64,000 nucleotides of DNA from an uncultured cyanobacterium. Lineage in GTDB: Bacteria > Cyanobacteriota > Cyanobacteriia > Cyanobacteriales > Geitlerinemataceae. Positions within the stretch are counted from its first letter, which is position 1. The number at the start of each line of letters is the position of its first letter. The position numbers and the translations under genes were made by a program. This document shows, one piece after another, positions 44,115 to 52,352 of this stretch. The notes below the pieces were generated by a model. It worked only from the letters and a program-made list of their open reading frames with translations, made no database searches and was not told the DNA's origin. The stretch spans positions 48,104 to 112,103 of the forward strand of contig CALCCD010000049.1 in assembly GCA_937899645.1 (NCBI GenBank), written 5' to 3'.

Positions 44115-44633
44115 ATGCCACGCACTCAACGTAACGACAACTTTATCGACAAGAGCTTTACGGTCATGGCCGACCTGATCTTGAAGATGATGCCCACCAG
44201 CAATAACGCCAAAAAAGCGTTCGCTTACTATCGCGACGGTATGTCCGCCCAGGCAGACGGTGAGTACGCCGAAGCGATGGAAAACTACGAAGAGGCCCTG
44301 ATTCTGGAAGAAGACCCGAACGATCGCAGCTATATCCTCTACAACATGGGGCTGATTCACGCCAGCAACGGCGAGCACGACGAAGCGCTCAGCAAATACT
44401 ACGAGGCGCTGGATCTCAACTCCAACATGCCCCAAGTGCTTAACAATATCGCGGTGATCTTTCACTATCGCGGCGAGCGCGCCAAGACCGAAGGCGACGC
44501 GGATAAGGCGGAGGATCTGTTCGATCGCGCGGCGGACTTTTGGAAACAGGCGATCGGCATCGCGCCCAACAACTACATCGAAGCGCAAAACTGGCTGAAA
44601 ACTACTGGACGCGCGGCGATCGACGGCTTCTAA
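44115..44633 (+). CDS. ycf3: Photosystem I assembly protein Ycf3
   Basis: The product (172 aa) helps build the photosystem I reaction centre at the thylakoid membrane. It starts [20 protein letters not shown] like other Ycf3 proteins and has three TPR motifs ([60 protein letters not shown]). The family end [15 protein letters not shown] is present. The length matches. Strong evidence for an oxygenic phototroph. Confidence 0.97.
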   Translation: MPRTQRNDNFIDKSFTVMADLILKMMPTSNNAKKAFAYYRDGMSAQADGEYAEAMENYEEALILEEDPNDRSYILYNMGLIHASNGEHDEALSKYYEALDLNSNMPQVLNNIAVIFHYRGERAKTEGDADKAEDLFDRAADFWKQAIGIAPNNYIEAQNWLKTTGRAAIDGF

Positions 44634-44636
44634 GCA

Positions 44637-44669
44637 GCGCCCGGATTGTCGATGCGGCAATCCGGGCGC
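44637..44669 (+). terminator. Hairpin downstream of ycf3
   Basis: Arms GCGCCCGGATTG (44637-44648) and CAATCCGGGCGC (44658-44669) pair perfectly over 12 bp with a 9-nt loop, 3 bp after the stop codon. No T-run follows, so it may stabilise or pause rather than terminate. It overlaps the next palindrome. Confidence 0.55.
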
Positions 44670-44683
44670 ATTGCCATGCGCCC
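44664..44683. repeat. GGGCGCATTGCCATGCGCCC, second copy
   Basis: It differs by one base from the palindrome at 17433-17452 and has a similar CCTTACCATTG tail. It overlaps the ycf3 hairpin. Confidence 0.7.
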
Positions 44684-44761
44684 TTACCATTGCGTGACGA
44701 ACAGGGCGATAATTGCGCCTGTTATCCGCCCTACTGACTCTAAATTTACTCCTCAGCTCCC

Positions 44762-45043
44762 ATGCTCGAACGCGAAGAAGTCAAAAAAGTCGCCCACCTC
44801 GCCCGCCTTGCGCTGACCGAAGACGAGACCGATGCGTTCACCGGGCAGCTCGCGCAGATTCTCGATTACGTCGAGCAGCTCAACGAACTCGACACCGACG
44901 AGGTCGCGCCGACGGCCCACGCGATCGATATGCGGAATGTGACGCGCCCGGACGATCTGGAGAATTACGAGCACCGCGAAGATTTGCTCAATGCCGCCCC
45001 GGCGCGCGAGGGCGACTTTATTCGCGTTCCGAAAATTTTGTAG
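44762..45043 (+). CDS. gatC: Asp/Glu-tRNA amidotransferase subunit C
   Basis: The product (93 aa) is the small subunit of GatCAB, which converts misacylated Glu-tRNA(Gln) or Asp-tRNA(Asn) to the amide forms. EREEVKKVAHLARLALTEDE, LAQILDYVEQLNELDTDEV and the end EGDFIRVPKIL are family signatures. gatA and gatB are not adjacent, usual in cyanobacteria. Confidence 0.95.
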   Translation: MLEREEVKKVAHLARLALTEDETDAFTGQLAQILDYVEQLNELDTDEVAPTAHAIDMRNVTRPDDLENYEHREDLLNAAPAREGDFIRVPKIL

Positions 45044-45065
45044 ACTGCGCCGATCGCGGCCAGTC

Positions 45066-45140
45066 AGAAGCCGTGTTTCTGAAAAGCTCTGGCTCAAAAC
45101 GCGGTCGAATCGAAGAAACTCGGTTTCTCAGATTTCTTTG
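45066..45140. repeat. GAAACTCGGTTTCT dispersed repeat, copy 3
   Basis: Half-motifs AGAAGCCGTGTTTCTGAAAA (near 45066) and AGAAACTCGGTTTCTCAGA (near 45114) are separated by about 28 bp, as in the copy at 42784-42850. The 3' end overlaps the last codons of the JAMM peptidase gene. Confidence 0.55.
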
Positions 45141-45667
45141 TGACGTTTAGCGGCGATCGTGAGTTCGCGAAACTGCCGATCGTCGCCGATCGCCCAGGCA
45201 CGCACGGTGCTGGGCTGTCCGTGCTGCACCGAGACGATCGGGTAAACGTAGCCCGACCAAGCAAACTCGCGATCGTACTCCGATGGAATCGCTGGATGTT
45301 CGGGATGCGAGTGGTAGACGCCGACGATTGCCAGGCCGCGATCGCGCGCCGATTTTTGCACCGCCAGCATGATGCGCGGATCGATGGTGTAGCGTCGCTC
45401 GGCGGTGGGAACCTCTGGCTGCATATCGCTGCGACCAATGCCGAAATCGGGGTCGCGCCCTGCAAATGTCGCCTCGAAATCGCGCGCCGCCTCGCCCTCC
45501 CAGGCGTTAGCTGTCGGATGGATTTCGGCGATCGAGACCCAGTTTTTCTCCGCGCGTCCGACCAGAAGCCCGCAGCATTCCAGCGGGTGCGCCCGCTCCG
45601 CCAGCTCGACGATCGCGGCCAGATCCTGCGAGCCGATACGCAGCTCCATCGCGCTATTTTCGCGCAT
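45128..45667 (-). CDS. JAMM/M67-family metallopeptidase
   Basis: The product has 179 aa. The JAMM motif is complete: Glu in HPLECCGLLVG, then VGVYHSHPEHPAIPSEYD with two His and the Asp ligands and the Ser. Bacterial members trim C-terminal tails from ubiquitin-like or sulfur-carrier proteins. The start ATG 45667 lies two bases after the stop of the upstream peptidoglycan-binding gene, so translation is probably coupled. No sulfur-carrier gene is near. Confidence 0.88.
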   Translation of the reverse strand: MRENSAMELRIGSQDLAAIVELAERAHPLECCGLLVGRAEKNWVSIAEIHPTANAWEGEAARDFEATFAGRDPDFGIGRSDMQPEVPTAERRYTIDPRIMLAVQKSARDRGLAIVGVYHSHPEHPAIPSEYDREFAWSGYVYPIVSVQHGQPSTVRAWAIGDDRQFRELTIAAKRHKEI

Positions 45668-45669
45668 GG

Positions 45670-46377
45670 CTAGTCGTCCAGATACGACCAGGTGATCGGG
45701 CCGACAACGCCCGTCGGATCGATGCCGTAGTCGAGCTGCATTTCGATAACCGCCGCTTCCGTCACCGGGCCGTAGTCGCCATCGATCTCGCCGGAATAGT
45801 AGCCCCAGTCGGCGAGCTGGCGCTGGACGAACGAAACGTCAATGCTGTTGCTGCCGAGCCGCAGGGTTGGGCGATCGATGGTGCGATCGCGATAGCGGTC
45901 TGGCAGGGGCACGGTGTTGCCGCTGTTGCTACTGCCGCCCGCCGTCGTCACTGGGTCGGAATCGACCGTGCCGTCTGCCAGCATCGCCGGGAGCAGGTAG
46001 CCCCAGGTCACCGGACCGACAACGGCATCGGCCAGTAGCCCCGCCGAATTTTGAAAGTCGCGGGTCGCGCGCGCCGTACGGCTGTCGAAGCGCCCGTTGA
46101 TCGCGCCAGAATAGTGGCCGAGCAGCGTCAAGATCGCCTGTAGCTCTCGCACGTCGTCGCCTTCGCTGCCCAAGGTCAGGGTGTCGCGCTCGGGCAGGCG
46201 CTGGGCGAACTGGGGCGGTGCGGCAGTATCGAGCGAGTCGGTCGAGCCGACCGACAGGCTTCCGGAACGAGCCGCTGGAGCCAGCGACAGGGCGATCGCG
46301 CTGCCTAAACCAAGCGCAAAACCAGCGCGGAGCAGGGGGCCGAAGGTCGGGTTTGTCAAGCTGAGCGAGTGCGTCAT
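45670..46377 (-). CDS. Exported protein with two peptidoglycan-binding domains
   Basis: The product has 235 aa from the inner ATG 46377 (ATG 46404 gives 244). A signal-type segment (AGFALGLGSAIALSLAPAAR) is followed by two PG_binding_1 domains, about 67-125 (LGSEGDDVRELQAILTLLGH...VVGPVTWGYLL) and 170-235 (LGSNSIDVSFVQRQLADWGY...VVGPITWSYLD). No catalytic domain follows, so it probably tethers or senses the cell wall. It is third in a minus-strand set: sucC-like, sucD-like, this gene, JAMM. Confidence 0.88.
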   Translation of the reverse strand: MTHSLSLTNPTFGPLLRAGFALGLGSAIALSLAPAARSGSLSVGSTDSLDTAAPPQFAQRLPERDTLTLGSEGDDVRELQAILTLLGHYSGAINGRFDSRTARATRDFQNSAGLLADAVVGPVTWGYLLPAMLADGTVDSDPVTTAGGSSNSGNTVPLPDRYRDRTIDRPTLRLGSNSIDVSFVQRQLADWGYYSGEIDGDYGPVTEAAVIEMQLDYGIDPTGVVGPITWSYLDD

Positions 46378-46431
46378 AGCTGCAATGACTGGAAAATTAA
46401 GCAAGGGCCGCCGCCGCGATCGCCCGCAGGC

Positions 46432-47376
46432 TCAGGCGCTCGCCGACGAGGTTACTTCGCTTGTCGCCTGCTTCAACAATTGTGGAAGCTCCGACGGGCG
46501 GCTGGCGACGCGAATCCCCGCCGCCTGGAATGCCTCGATTTTACGCTGTGCTGTGCCGATTGCCGCATCGTCGATCCGGCGATAGATACCGCTGATGCGC
46601 GCGTTGACAATTTCGCCTGCATGACCGAAGTGCCCGGTGACATCGCCTGCATGCCGTCCGGCCACGTAGGCCACCACGGGCTTGTCGATCGCCGCTTCGA
46701 CATAGCGCGCCGCCAGCTCTTCCGCTGTGCCGCCCACCCGACCGACCAAAACGATCGCCTCGGTGCGATCGTCTTCATCGAGGATTTGCAGCCACTGAGA
46801 AAACGACGAGCCGAGGATGCCATCGCCGCCGAGCCCGACGCAAATCGACTGGCCGATGCCCGCCTCGCTCAGCGTCAGGGCCACTTCGTAGTCGAGGGTA
46901 CTGCTGCGTCCGATGATGCCCACCGTTCCCGGCGTGTAGAAATCCACCGGATGGGTGCCGATCGCGCAGGCTCCTGGCACGATCGCCCCCGTACTCCCCG
47001 GCCCGAGCACCAGGGCTTCGGCGGCGTCGGCGGCACGAATCAGGGCGATCGTATCCATTGGCGGGACGCCGTCGGTGACGATCGCGATATGGCGAATTCC
47101 GGCGGCGATCGCCTCGCGGGCGGCGTCTAGCACCTGGTAGGGCGGCACGAAAATCGCCGTAAAGTCGATCGCGCCCGCTGTCTGCACCGCCAGATCGACG
47201 GTGTCGAACACCGGGGTCTCGGCGATCGTCGCCCCGTCGCCCCGCCGATCGCCATAGCCCGGACTGACCGCTGCCACGATCTGAGTACCGTAGGCGCGCA
47301 TTCTCTCGGCGTGGATTTGCGCGAGGGGTTCGGTGATGCCCTGAATCAGGACGCGGGTGCGGGCGGAGACGTTCAT
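46432..47376 (-). CDS. Succinyl-CoA-synthetase-like alpha subunit (divergent)
   Basis: The product has 314 aa. A CoA-binding Rossmann domain (RVLIQGITEPLAQIHAERMR, VFVPPYQVLDAAREAI) precedes the ligase domain, with the phospho-His252 in HFGHAGEIV and the GLGGDGILGSSF loop. In E. coli SucD the segment GEIGG carries a Glu that contacts the phospho-His; here it reads GRVGG (Arg213). The protein may be a normal cyanobacterial variant or an acyl-CoA synthetase with another acid. It is paired with the beta-like gene 69 bp upstream. Confidence 0.85.
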   Translation of the reverse strand: MNVSARTRVLIQGITEPLAQIHAERMRAYGTQIVAAVSPGYGDRRGDGATIAETPVFDTVDLAVQTAGAIDFTAIFVPPYQVLDAAREAIAAGIRHIAIVTDGVPPMDTIALIRAADAAEALVLGPGSTGAIVPGACAIGTHPVDFYTPGTVGIIGRSSTLDYEVALTLSEAGIGQSICVGLGGDGILGSSFSQWLQILDEDDRTEAIVLVGRVGGTAEELAARYVEAAIDKPVVAYVAGRHAGDVTGHFGHAGEIVNARISGIYRRIDDAAIGTAQRKIEAFQAAGIRVASRPSELPQLLKQATSEVTSSASA

Positions 47377-47445
47377 GGCGGTTGCAGGGCGGCGAGCGGG
47401 CGAGCTGTAGAGGGGCTTGGAACTCGTTTGGAGGCGAACGAGCGG

Positions 47446-48630
47446 CTAGGCGAGGCGCGCTTCGAGAGGGTGGCGTGCGGTGCGGGCGCTAGCGGCGATC
47501 GCCTCATCCAGCGAGGCGTAATATGCCAAGCCTGCTGCCTCGAGGCACTGGCGACCGAGTTCGCGCTCGTGGCCGACCAGCCGCACGATCCAGTGGGGCG
47601 ATCGTTCCATTTGCGCCAGCCGCCGCGTCGTTGCCACGATCGTCTCCGCCAGCTTGTCGCAGGCTGTGACGCTGCCGACGAGATCGATAAATACTGACGT
47701 CACCGCTGGATTAGCCGTAATCAGCTCTAGGCCGCGATCGAGGCGATCGCGCAGGCTCGTCGCCCCCGCTCGATAAATTTCGTTGCCCACATTCAAAAAG
47801 CTCACGGGTCGGACGCCGCCCCACTCGAGCAAATCCACCGTCGCGAGGGTCAGCCCCGCTCCGTTACACACGACGCCAATGCCGCTATCGGCCTCGCGAT
47901 CGACGCTGACCAGAGCGGCGCTGAGAGGATCGTGGGAGGCGTACTTATCATGGCGTTCGCGGGCGATCTGGCGTTCGCGGGCGTACTCCGTCAGGTCGCG
48001 GTGACGCTCGATCGCGTTATCGTTTGCGCCCACCTTGCCGTCCAGCGCCATAATTTCGCCATCGTCACGCAGCGCCAGCGGGTTGATTTCAATCAGGTCG
48101 AGATCCTTACTGGCAAACAGCGCGTACATCTTCTCAATCGCCCCGCTCACCGCCTCGATCGCCCGACCCCGCAGCCCCATCGCCACCGCCAGCCGCCGCG
48201 CGTAAAACGGCGAAAACGTATCGTCCACCAGCACGCGCTGCAACGAACGGCTAGCAAAGTCGAGACCGCTGCCCCCGTCGGGCGAGCCCAGCAGCACCGG
48301 GCGGCGTGCGTTACGGTCGAGCACGATCGCTAAATACAGCTCGCGATCGGCGTCGTATTTCGCCTCGGCCAACAGCAGCTCCGGGTAGAGCCCGCGAATC
48401 GGCAAATGAAAAATCGCCTGCGCCGCCGCGATCGCATCGATCGTATTGGCCGCGGGTTTGATGCCGCCCGCCTTGGCGCGACCGCCCATGGGCACCTGAG
48501 ATTTGACCACGATCGGATAAGGGATCCCGAGGCGCTTGAATTCTTGGGGGTAGTAGATTTTCTGCGAGGGCAATACGGGAATACCCACCTTGGAAAATAG
48601 TTCCTTGGCTTGATATTCAAGTAAATCCAT
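47446..48630 (-). CDS. Succinyl-CoA-synthetase-like beta subunit (divergent)
   Basis: The product has 394 aa. An ATP-grasp domain (about 1-240) begins MDLLEYQAKELFSKVGIPV and contains VVKSQVPMGGRAKAGGIK, DLIEINPLALRDDG and ALDGKVGANDNA. The C-terminal flavodoxin-like half has GVVCNGAGLTLATVDLLEW but VSFLNVGNE where standard enzymes have FLDVGGG. With the alpha-like subunit it would form acyl-CoA from acid, CoA and ATP (or the reverse). The product acid is not certain; succinate is the default guess. Confidence 0.85.
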   Translation of the reverse strand: MDLLEYQAKELFSKVGIPVLPSQKIYYPQEFKRLGIPYPIVVKSQVPMGGRAKAGGIKPAANTIDAIAAAQAIFHLPIRGLYPELLLAEAKYDADRELYLAIVLDRNARRPVLLGSPDGGSGLDFASRSLQRVLVDDTFSPFYARRLAVAMGLRGRAIEAVSGAIEKMYALFASKDLDLIEINPLALRDDGEIMALDGKVGANDNAIERHRDLTEYARERQIARERHDKYASHDPLSAALVSVDREADSGIGVVCNGAGLTLATVDLLEWGGVRPVSFLNVGNEIYRAGATSLRDRLDRGLELITANPAVTSVFIDLVGSVTACDKLAETIVATTRRLAQMERSPHWIVRLVGHERELGRQCLEAAGLAYYASLDEAIAASARTARHPLEARLA

Positions 48631-48938
48631 GAGGGATTGATGGCAAGGGATCTGAGTCCGTCACCGTAGCACAGCCCGCCTTTTGAACTCCGCCTCCTGG
48701 GCTACAGACCAGAGCAGACGCACTTGATCCTGCAAACTTATCCCACAAACCGATGAGATCTCGTTTGGGATATTGCGATGGGTAATATGCCTGCGCTATG
48801 GAAGAAACCGAGAAAGCAACCGTAACGCGGGCGTCCCCGCCAGCCTCGATTTTCGTGCGCGCTGTTCGTGCGCGCGAACTGTCTGCGCTAACGTTTGGCG
48901 GTTCTTGCAAGAAGTCCGCAGGCTTTTTGGCCGGACTG
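48631..48938. other. Spacer upstream of sucC-like gene
   Basis: 308 bp between two minus-strand genes; it must carry the promoter of the sucC-sucD-like set. No frame here has family character and no site is assigned. Confidence 0.45.
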
Positions 48939-49277
48939 TCAAACCTCCGCCGCCGCCGTACTGTCGCGCAGCCAGCTTAGATATTCTGGCGTTCCCGCTG
49001 CGAGCGGCACGGCCACCAGCTCGGGCAAATCGTAACTGTGCCGCGCCAGCACTGCGTCGCGCACGGCCACAAACGACGCGCGCCGCGTCGCGATCGTCAA
49101 CTGCCACTCCGAATCTTCGCAGACCTCGCCATCCCAGCGATACACCGACGACACCGGCGCGAGCTTGACGCAGGCCGCGAGGCGATCGGCCACGAGCGGG
49201 CGGGCGATCGCGCGCGCTTCGGCTTCCGAGCCCGCCGTCACGAAAATCAAAATAAAATCTGTCGGCTCGATCGCCAT
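48939..49277 (-). CDS. cutA: CutA1 family protein
   Basis: The product (112 aa) forms a trimer of ferredoxin-like folds. LIFVTAGSEAEARAIARPLV, RLAACVKLAPVSSVYRWDGE and HSYDLPELVAVPLAAGTPEY match the family. It is linked to divalent-cation tolerance, although the direct function is not settled. It follows the DUF1825 gene by 74 bp on the same strand. Confidence 0.95.
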   Translation of the reverse strand: MAIEPTDFILIFVTAGSEAEARAIARPLVADRLAACVKLAPVSSVYRWDGEVCEDSEWQLTIATRRASFVAVRDAVLARHSYDLPELVAVPLAAGTPEYLSWLRDSTAAAEV

Positions 49278-49351
49278 AACCGCTGGCTCGGGATCTCGTC
49301 TGAATCTTTGCGGACTCCTCAGGGCGAGAAGCAGCAGCTAACAGCAGGAGT

Positions 49352-49678
49352 TTAGTAGGGGTTGCGCTCGAGTTCGCTCTTCATCCCTTCCAAAGTCTGA
49401 TGCATCCGATCGAACATCTGTTGGGGTGTAATGCCAAACTGGTCGAACTGGGTATTGAGCTGCTTGACCGTCATCTGCGCCATAAAATCTTCCGACAGTT
49501 CGAAGCGCTTCATAAAAACGCGATAGCGCTCCATCATCGCCTCCATCTGCTCGATGTAGTGCTTCTTGCCCTCACGATCGAACTTGCCGTACTTCCCGCC
49601 GAGCTGCACGAGCGCTTGATAATCTTCAAAGAGACTTTTGGCCTCTTGCTGGACGATCTCAGAGTCGAAAAATCCCAT
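49352..49678 (-). CDS. DUF1825 family protein
   Basis: The product has 108 aa from ATG 49678, the start used by family members (MGFFDSEIVQQEAKSLFEDY). It is small and helical, with FDREGKKHYIEQMEAMMERY and the Q-rich MTVKQLNTQFDQFGIT. It is conserved in cyanobacteria and plastids without known function. It is followed by cutA on the same strand. Confidence 0.9.
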   Translation of the reverse strand: MGFFDSEIVQQEAKSLFEDYQALVQLGGKYGKFDREGKKHYIEQMEAMMERYRVFMKRFELSEDFMAQMTVKQLNTQFDQFGITPQQMFDRMHQTLEGMKSELERNPY

Positions 49679-49918
49679 ATTTCCCTCGATATCTAACGAA
49701 TCGCCGGTGAGCGGCGCGGGTCTTAAGTCAATGTATTTGGAGCGTATCTGGAGCGGGGCAGAGCTGACGGACGCGGCGGGCAACCCGGACTCATCCCGGC
49801 CATTTGCGAGCTTCTTTACGCTGCTAATATCTTAGGCCAGCTTCATTCTCGGCCTCAAGACGAGCGAGGCGTAATAACCGTCCACAGCGCGCTCGACCTT
49901 ATCATCCCGTTCCCAGCT

Positions 49919-50677
49919 ATGCCCTACGGTTTCGCCTTACATACGACTAGCACCACTCTCGGCCTTGCGACGATCGACTGTCCCGACGCGGGCGATCGAC
50001 TCGAAGTGCGATCGATGCCCGAGCCGCGCGTCCGCACCGAAGAGCTGGGCCGCGAGATGCTGGCCTACCTGCACGTCCGCGCGCTGGAGTTCGTCGCGCC
50101 GCAGTGCTGGCAGGACTGTGCCTTTATCGCCGTTGCTAAAGGCCCCGGCAGCTTTACGAGTACGCGCATCGGCGTGACGGCAGCGCGAACCTTCGGACAG
50201 CAACTGCAGATTCCCGTTTTCGGGATTTCGACTCTCGAGGCGGCGGCATTTGCTGATGTATCTGCCGACGTGTGGCACGAGGGCGCGATCGCAGCACCGA
50301 ACGGCAAGCCAGAAGATCGGGCGGGATCGGCGCAAGCCAGCAAACCGCGCGCGGTGTCTCTAGCGGCGGCGCGGGGCGAAGTGTTCGCCGGGGTCTATCA
50401 ATTCGACGGCATTGACGGTGGCGAAGCGTCCTGCTTACGGGAAGACGTAGCGATGTCTCCCGAAGCGCGATCGGCGTTGCTCGAAGAGTTTGGCGCGAAG
50501 CCTGGCGCGGAATTTGACTCAGAATCCGGCGCGGCGAAGGCACTGGAATTTACCGTTGAGGGAGTGGGCGACGCGACCGCCGCTCTGGTGCGCCTCGCGT
50601 ACGGACGCTGGCAGCGCGGCGATCGGCCCCACTGGTCGCAGGCCGTACCGTTTTACGGTCAGCATCCGGTTCGTTAG
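49919..50677 (+). CDS. tsaB: tRNA t6A synthesis protein TsaB
   Basis: The product (252 aa) is an ASKHA-fold partner of TsaD in making N6-threonylcarbamoyladenosine at position 37 of ANN-decoding tRNAs. FALHTTSTTLGLATIDC, FIAVAKGPGSFTSTRIGVTA (the GPGSFTGLR block) and SLAAARGEVFAGVYQFDG are conserved. The middle has an insertion (about 118-142) rich in Ala/Gly/Pro. tsaD is not adjacent. Confidence 0.9.
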   Translation: MPYGFALHTTSTTLGLATIDCPDAGDRLEVRSMPEPRVRTEELGREMLAYLHVRALEFVAPQCWQDCAFIAVAKGPGSFTSTRIGVTAARTFGQQLQIPVFGISTLEAAAFADVSADVWHEGAIAAPNGKPEDRAGSAQASKPRAVSLAAARGEVFAGVYQFDGIDGGEASCLREDVAMSPEARSALLEEFGAKPGAEFDSESGAAKALEFTVEGVGDATAALVRLAYGRWQRGDRPHWSQAVPFYGQHPVR

Positions 50678-50857
50678 CTTTTTCGTAGATCTGCAGTCCG
50701 TTCTCGGATTCGCTTCCAGAGGCCAGTGGCGATCGGCCGATTCCGTCGGCGTATTTCCACAACGCCCGATCGCGATCGAACACTGCAAAATCTCAAAAGA
50801 CGGCCACCAGCGCGGTCGGCTTCGGGCCGCCGCACCGATAGTGCGTTCGGGTCGCAG

Positions 50858-51256
50858 TTAGCGGTTATCCCAGTAGTAGAGCAGCACCGGCCAGCTCACC
50901 GAGCCGATCACCGCGTCCTGAGCCAAGTCGTACTCTGCCTGAGCGGCCCGCGCCGAAGCTGCCGTTCTCGGGCCGAAATCGCCGTCGATCGCACCGTCGT
51001 AGAACCCGAGGTCGCGCAGGATAACTTGCAGCATCGTGACCGCCGTGCCGTTCATGCCTTCCGTGAGGCGGGGCAAATCGCCGCTCGGCGTCGCAACCGC
51101 TCCGGCAGGGGCCGGGATCTGCTGGGCGAGCGTTGGCGTAGCGTCGGTTTCCACGCTGTCGGTGGGGCTGGCAAGGGCGCTCGCGTTTCCACCCAAAGCG
51201 ACCAGCGCCGCAACCGCGAGCGAGCAGATCCAGCGTTGACGAAGATCGATCTTCAT
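50858..51256 (-). CDS. Small exported peptidoglycan-binding protein
   Basis: The product has 132 aa. A signal peptide ends near NASALAS. The rest holds one PG_binding_1 domain (LTEGMNGTAVTMLQVILRDL...DAVIGSVSWPVLL). It resembles a half-size version of the protein at 45670. No enzyme domain is present. It is isolated between tsaB (plus) and the STAS gene (minus). Confidence 0.85.
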   Translation of the reverse strand: MKIDLRQRWICSLAVAALVALGGNASALASPTDSVETDATPTLAQQIPAPAGAVATPSGDLPRLTEGMNGTAVTMLQVILRDLGFYDGAIDGDFGPRTAASARAAQAEYDLAQDAVIGSVSWPVLLYYWDNR

Positions 51257-51411
51257 TTCAGCGACCGTAAAACTCTATAAACTGCCCCTCATTCTGCCAT
51301 GAGTTCGCCTCGAGTTCGTCTCGATCGGTGGCGATCTCCGCCATGCAAAATCGCCGCAGCGGAGTCCGGGGCGACGGTTTGGCGGGCACTGGCCTCTAGG
51401 GGCGCTGGCCT

Positions 51412-51840
51412 CTAGGGGCGCGGAGCCTGGGAGAGCTTCGATCGCAGGCTGGCGACGACGCTGCTGGCGAGACTGTTGCTTTTTTCTTTCTCTTCGCTCT
51501 CGCCCTTGGTGTCGAGCACGATTACGATGTCTTCTTCGCCGGTGTCTTCGCGGTCGAGCCACAGCTCGAATTCGTCGCCGAGCAGGGCAACCTCGAGAAC
51601 GCTCCGGACGGCTGCGGTGGGGTGTCGCAAAACTAAACGGTTACCGCGCTGCTGCGCCAAACGCCGCAGCGCGACGAGCAGCCGAATGCCCGAGTGGCCG
51701 ACGAACTCGATCGACGATAGATCGAGCACCCAAGTGTCGCTTTTGGGATGCTTAGCGAGCAGGTAGCGCTCGACGTACTGCCGGAGCTTCGCGGCACCTA
51801 CCAGATCGAGACGACCTTTTAATTGCAGAACGACAGCCAT
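51412..51840 (-). CDS. STAS-domain anti-sigma-antagonist-like protein
   Basis: The product has 142 aa from ATG 51840, where STAS homology begins (VLQLKGRLDLVGAAKLRQYV). The phosphorylation loop LDLSSIEFVGHSGIRLLVAL has Ser in GHSG at the usual site. After the STAS domain (about 1-100) is an acidic/Ser-rich tail (GESEEKEKSNSLASSVVASL). Such proteins switch partners through a kinase; a kinase of the MASE1 type is divergently placed upstream, so a link is possible. Confidence 0.85.
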   Translation of the reverse strand: MAVVLQLKGRLDLVGAAKLRQYVERYLLAKHPKSDTWVLDLSSIEFVGHSGIRLLVALRRLAQQRGNRLVLRHPTAAVRSVLEVALLGDEFELWLDREDTGEEDIVIVLDTKGESEEKEKSNSLASSVVASLRSKLSQAPRP

Positions 51841-52352
51841 CGTTTTAATCAGTGCAGGGAATGAATTGCGGACAGGAGAATTAGTGTGCAATCGTGACCG
51901 TAGGGCGATCGCCCTACGGTCTGACAAACCTGAAGTTCGGTGCTGGAATGATACCCGGTGTCGGAAGCGGCGGGCATCGAGAGGCAACTGAGACGCGAAC
52001 TTACAGACGAGCTTCCAAAACTTCCCGAATCTACAGTGAGGTCTACAACGAATTCGATGCACGGACTGGCGGACAATCGGGCGATCGCGGCAGTATCGCG
52101 GATTTCGACCGATTCAGGCGAGACGGCACTGACAAGATGGTCGGTGGCTGGCGCGCCGTTCGCAGGTCGTGCCGGTCGGATAGCCTGGAAATTTTTCTCA
52201 GTTTATGTCGCCTCCGACAATCCCGTCTACGCCCGTCGATGGCTGCGGCCCGCAAGCTCGCTTCGTTACGTTCTGTATGGAACTTCCGGGATGGGGCTAT
52301 TCCGGGTCGGGTGCGAGCGTAATGCCAACAATCCGTTCAACACTCTGGAGAA
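51841..52352. other. Divergent spacer between STAS and MASE1 kinase genes
   Basis: 512 bp. Overlapping frames on the plus strand (from 51894 and 51958) look like spurious readings without conserved motifs. It contains the palindrome at 51897-51920. Promoters for both neighbours must lie here. Confidence 0.45.
51897..51920. repeat. 24-bp perfect palindrome centred on HIP1
   Basis: ACCGTAGGGCGATCGCCCTACGGT reads the same on both strands, here written as two halves of 12. It lies 57 bp upstream of the STAS start in a divergent promoter region. It may be an operator or one of the dispersed GTAGGGCGATCGCCCTAC-type cyanobacterial repeats. Confidence 0.85.
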
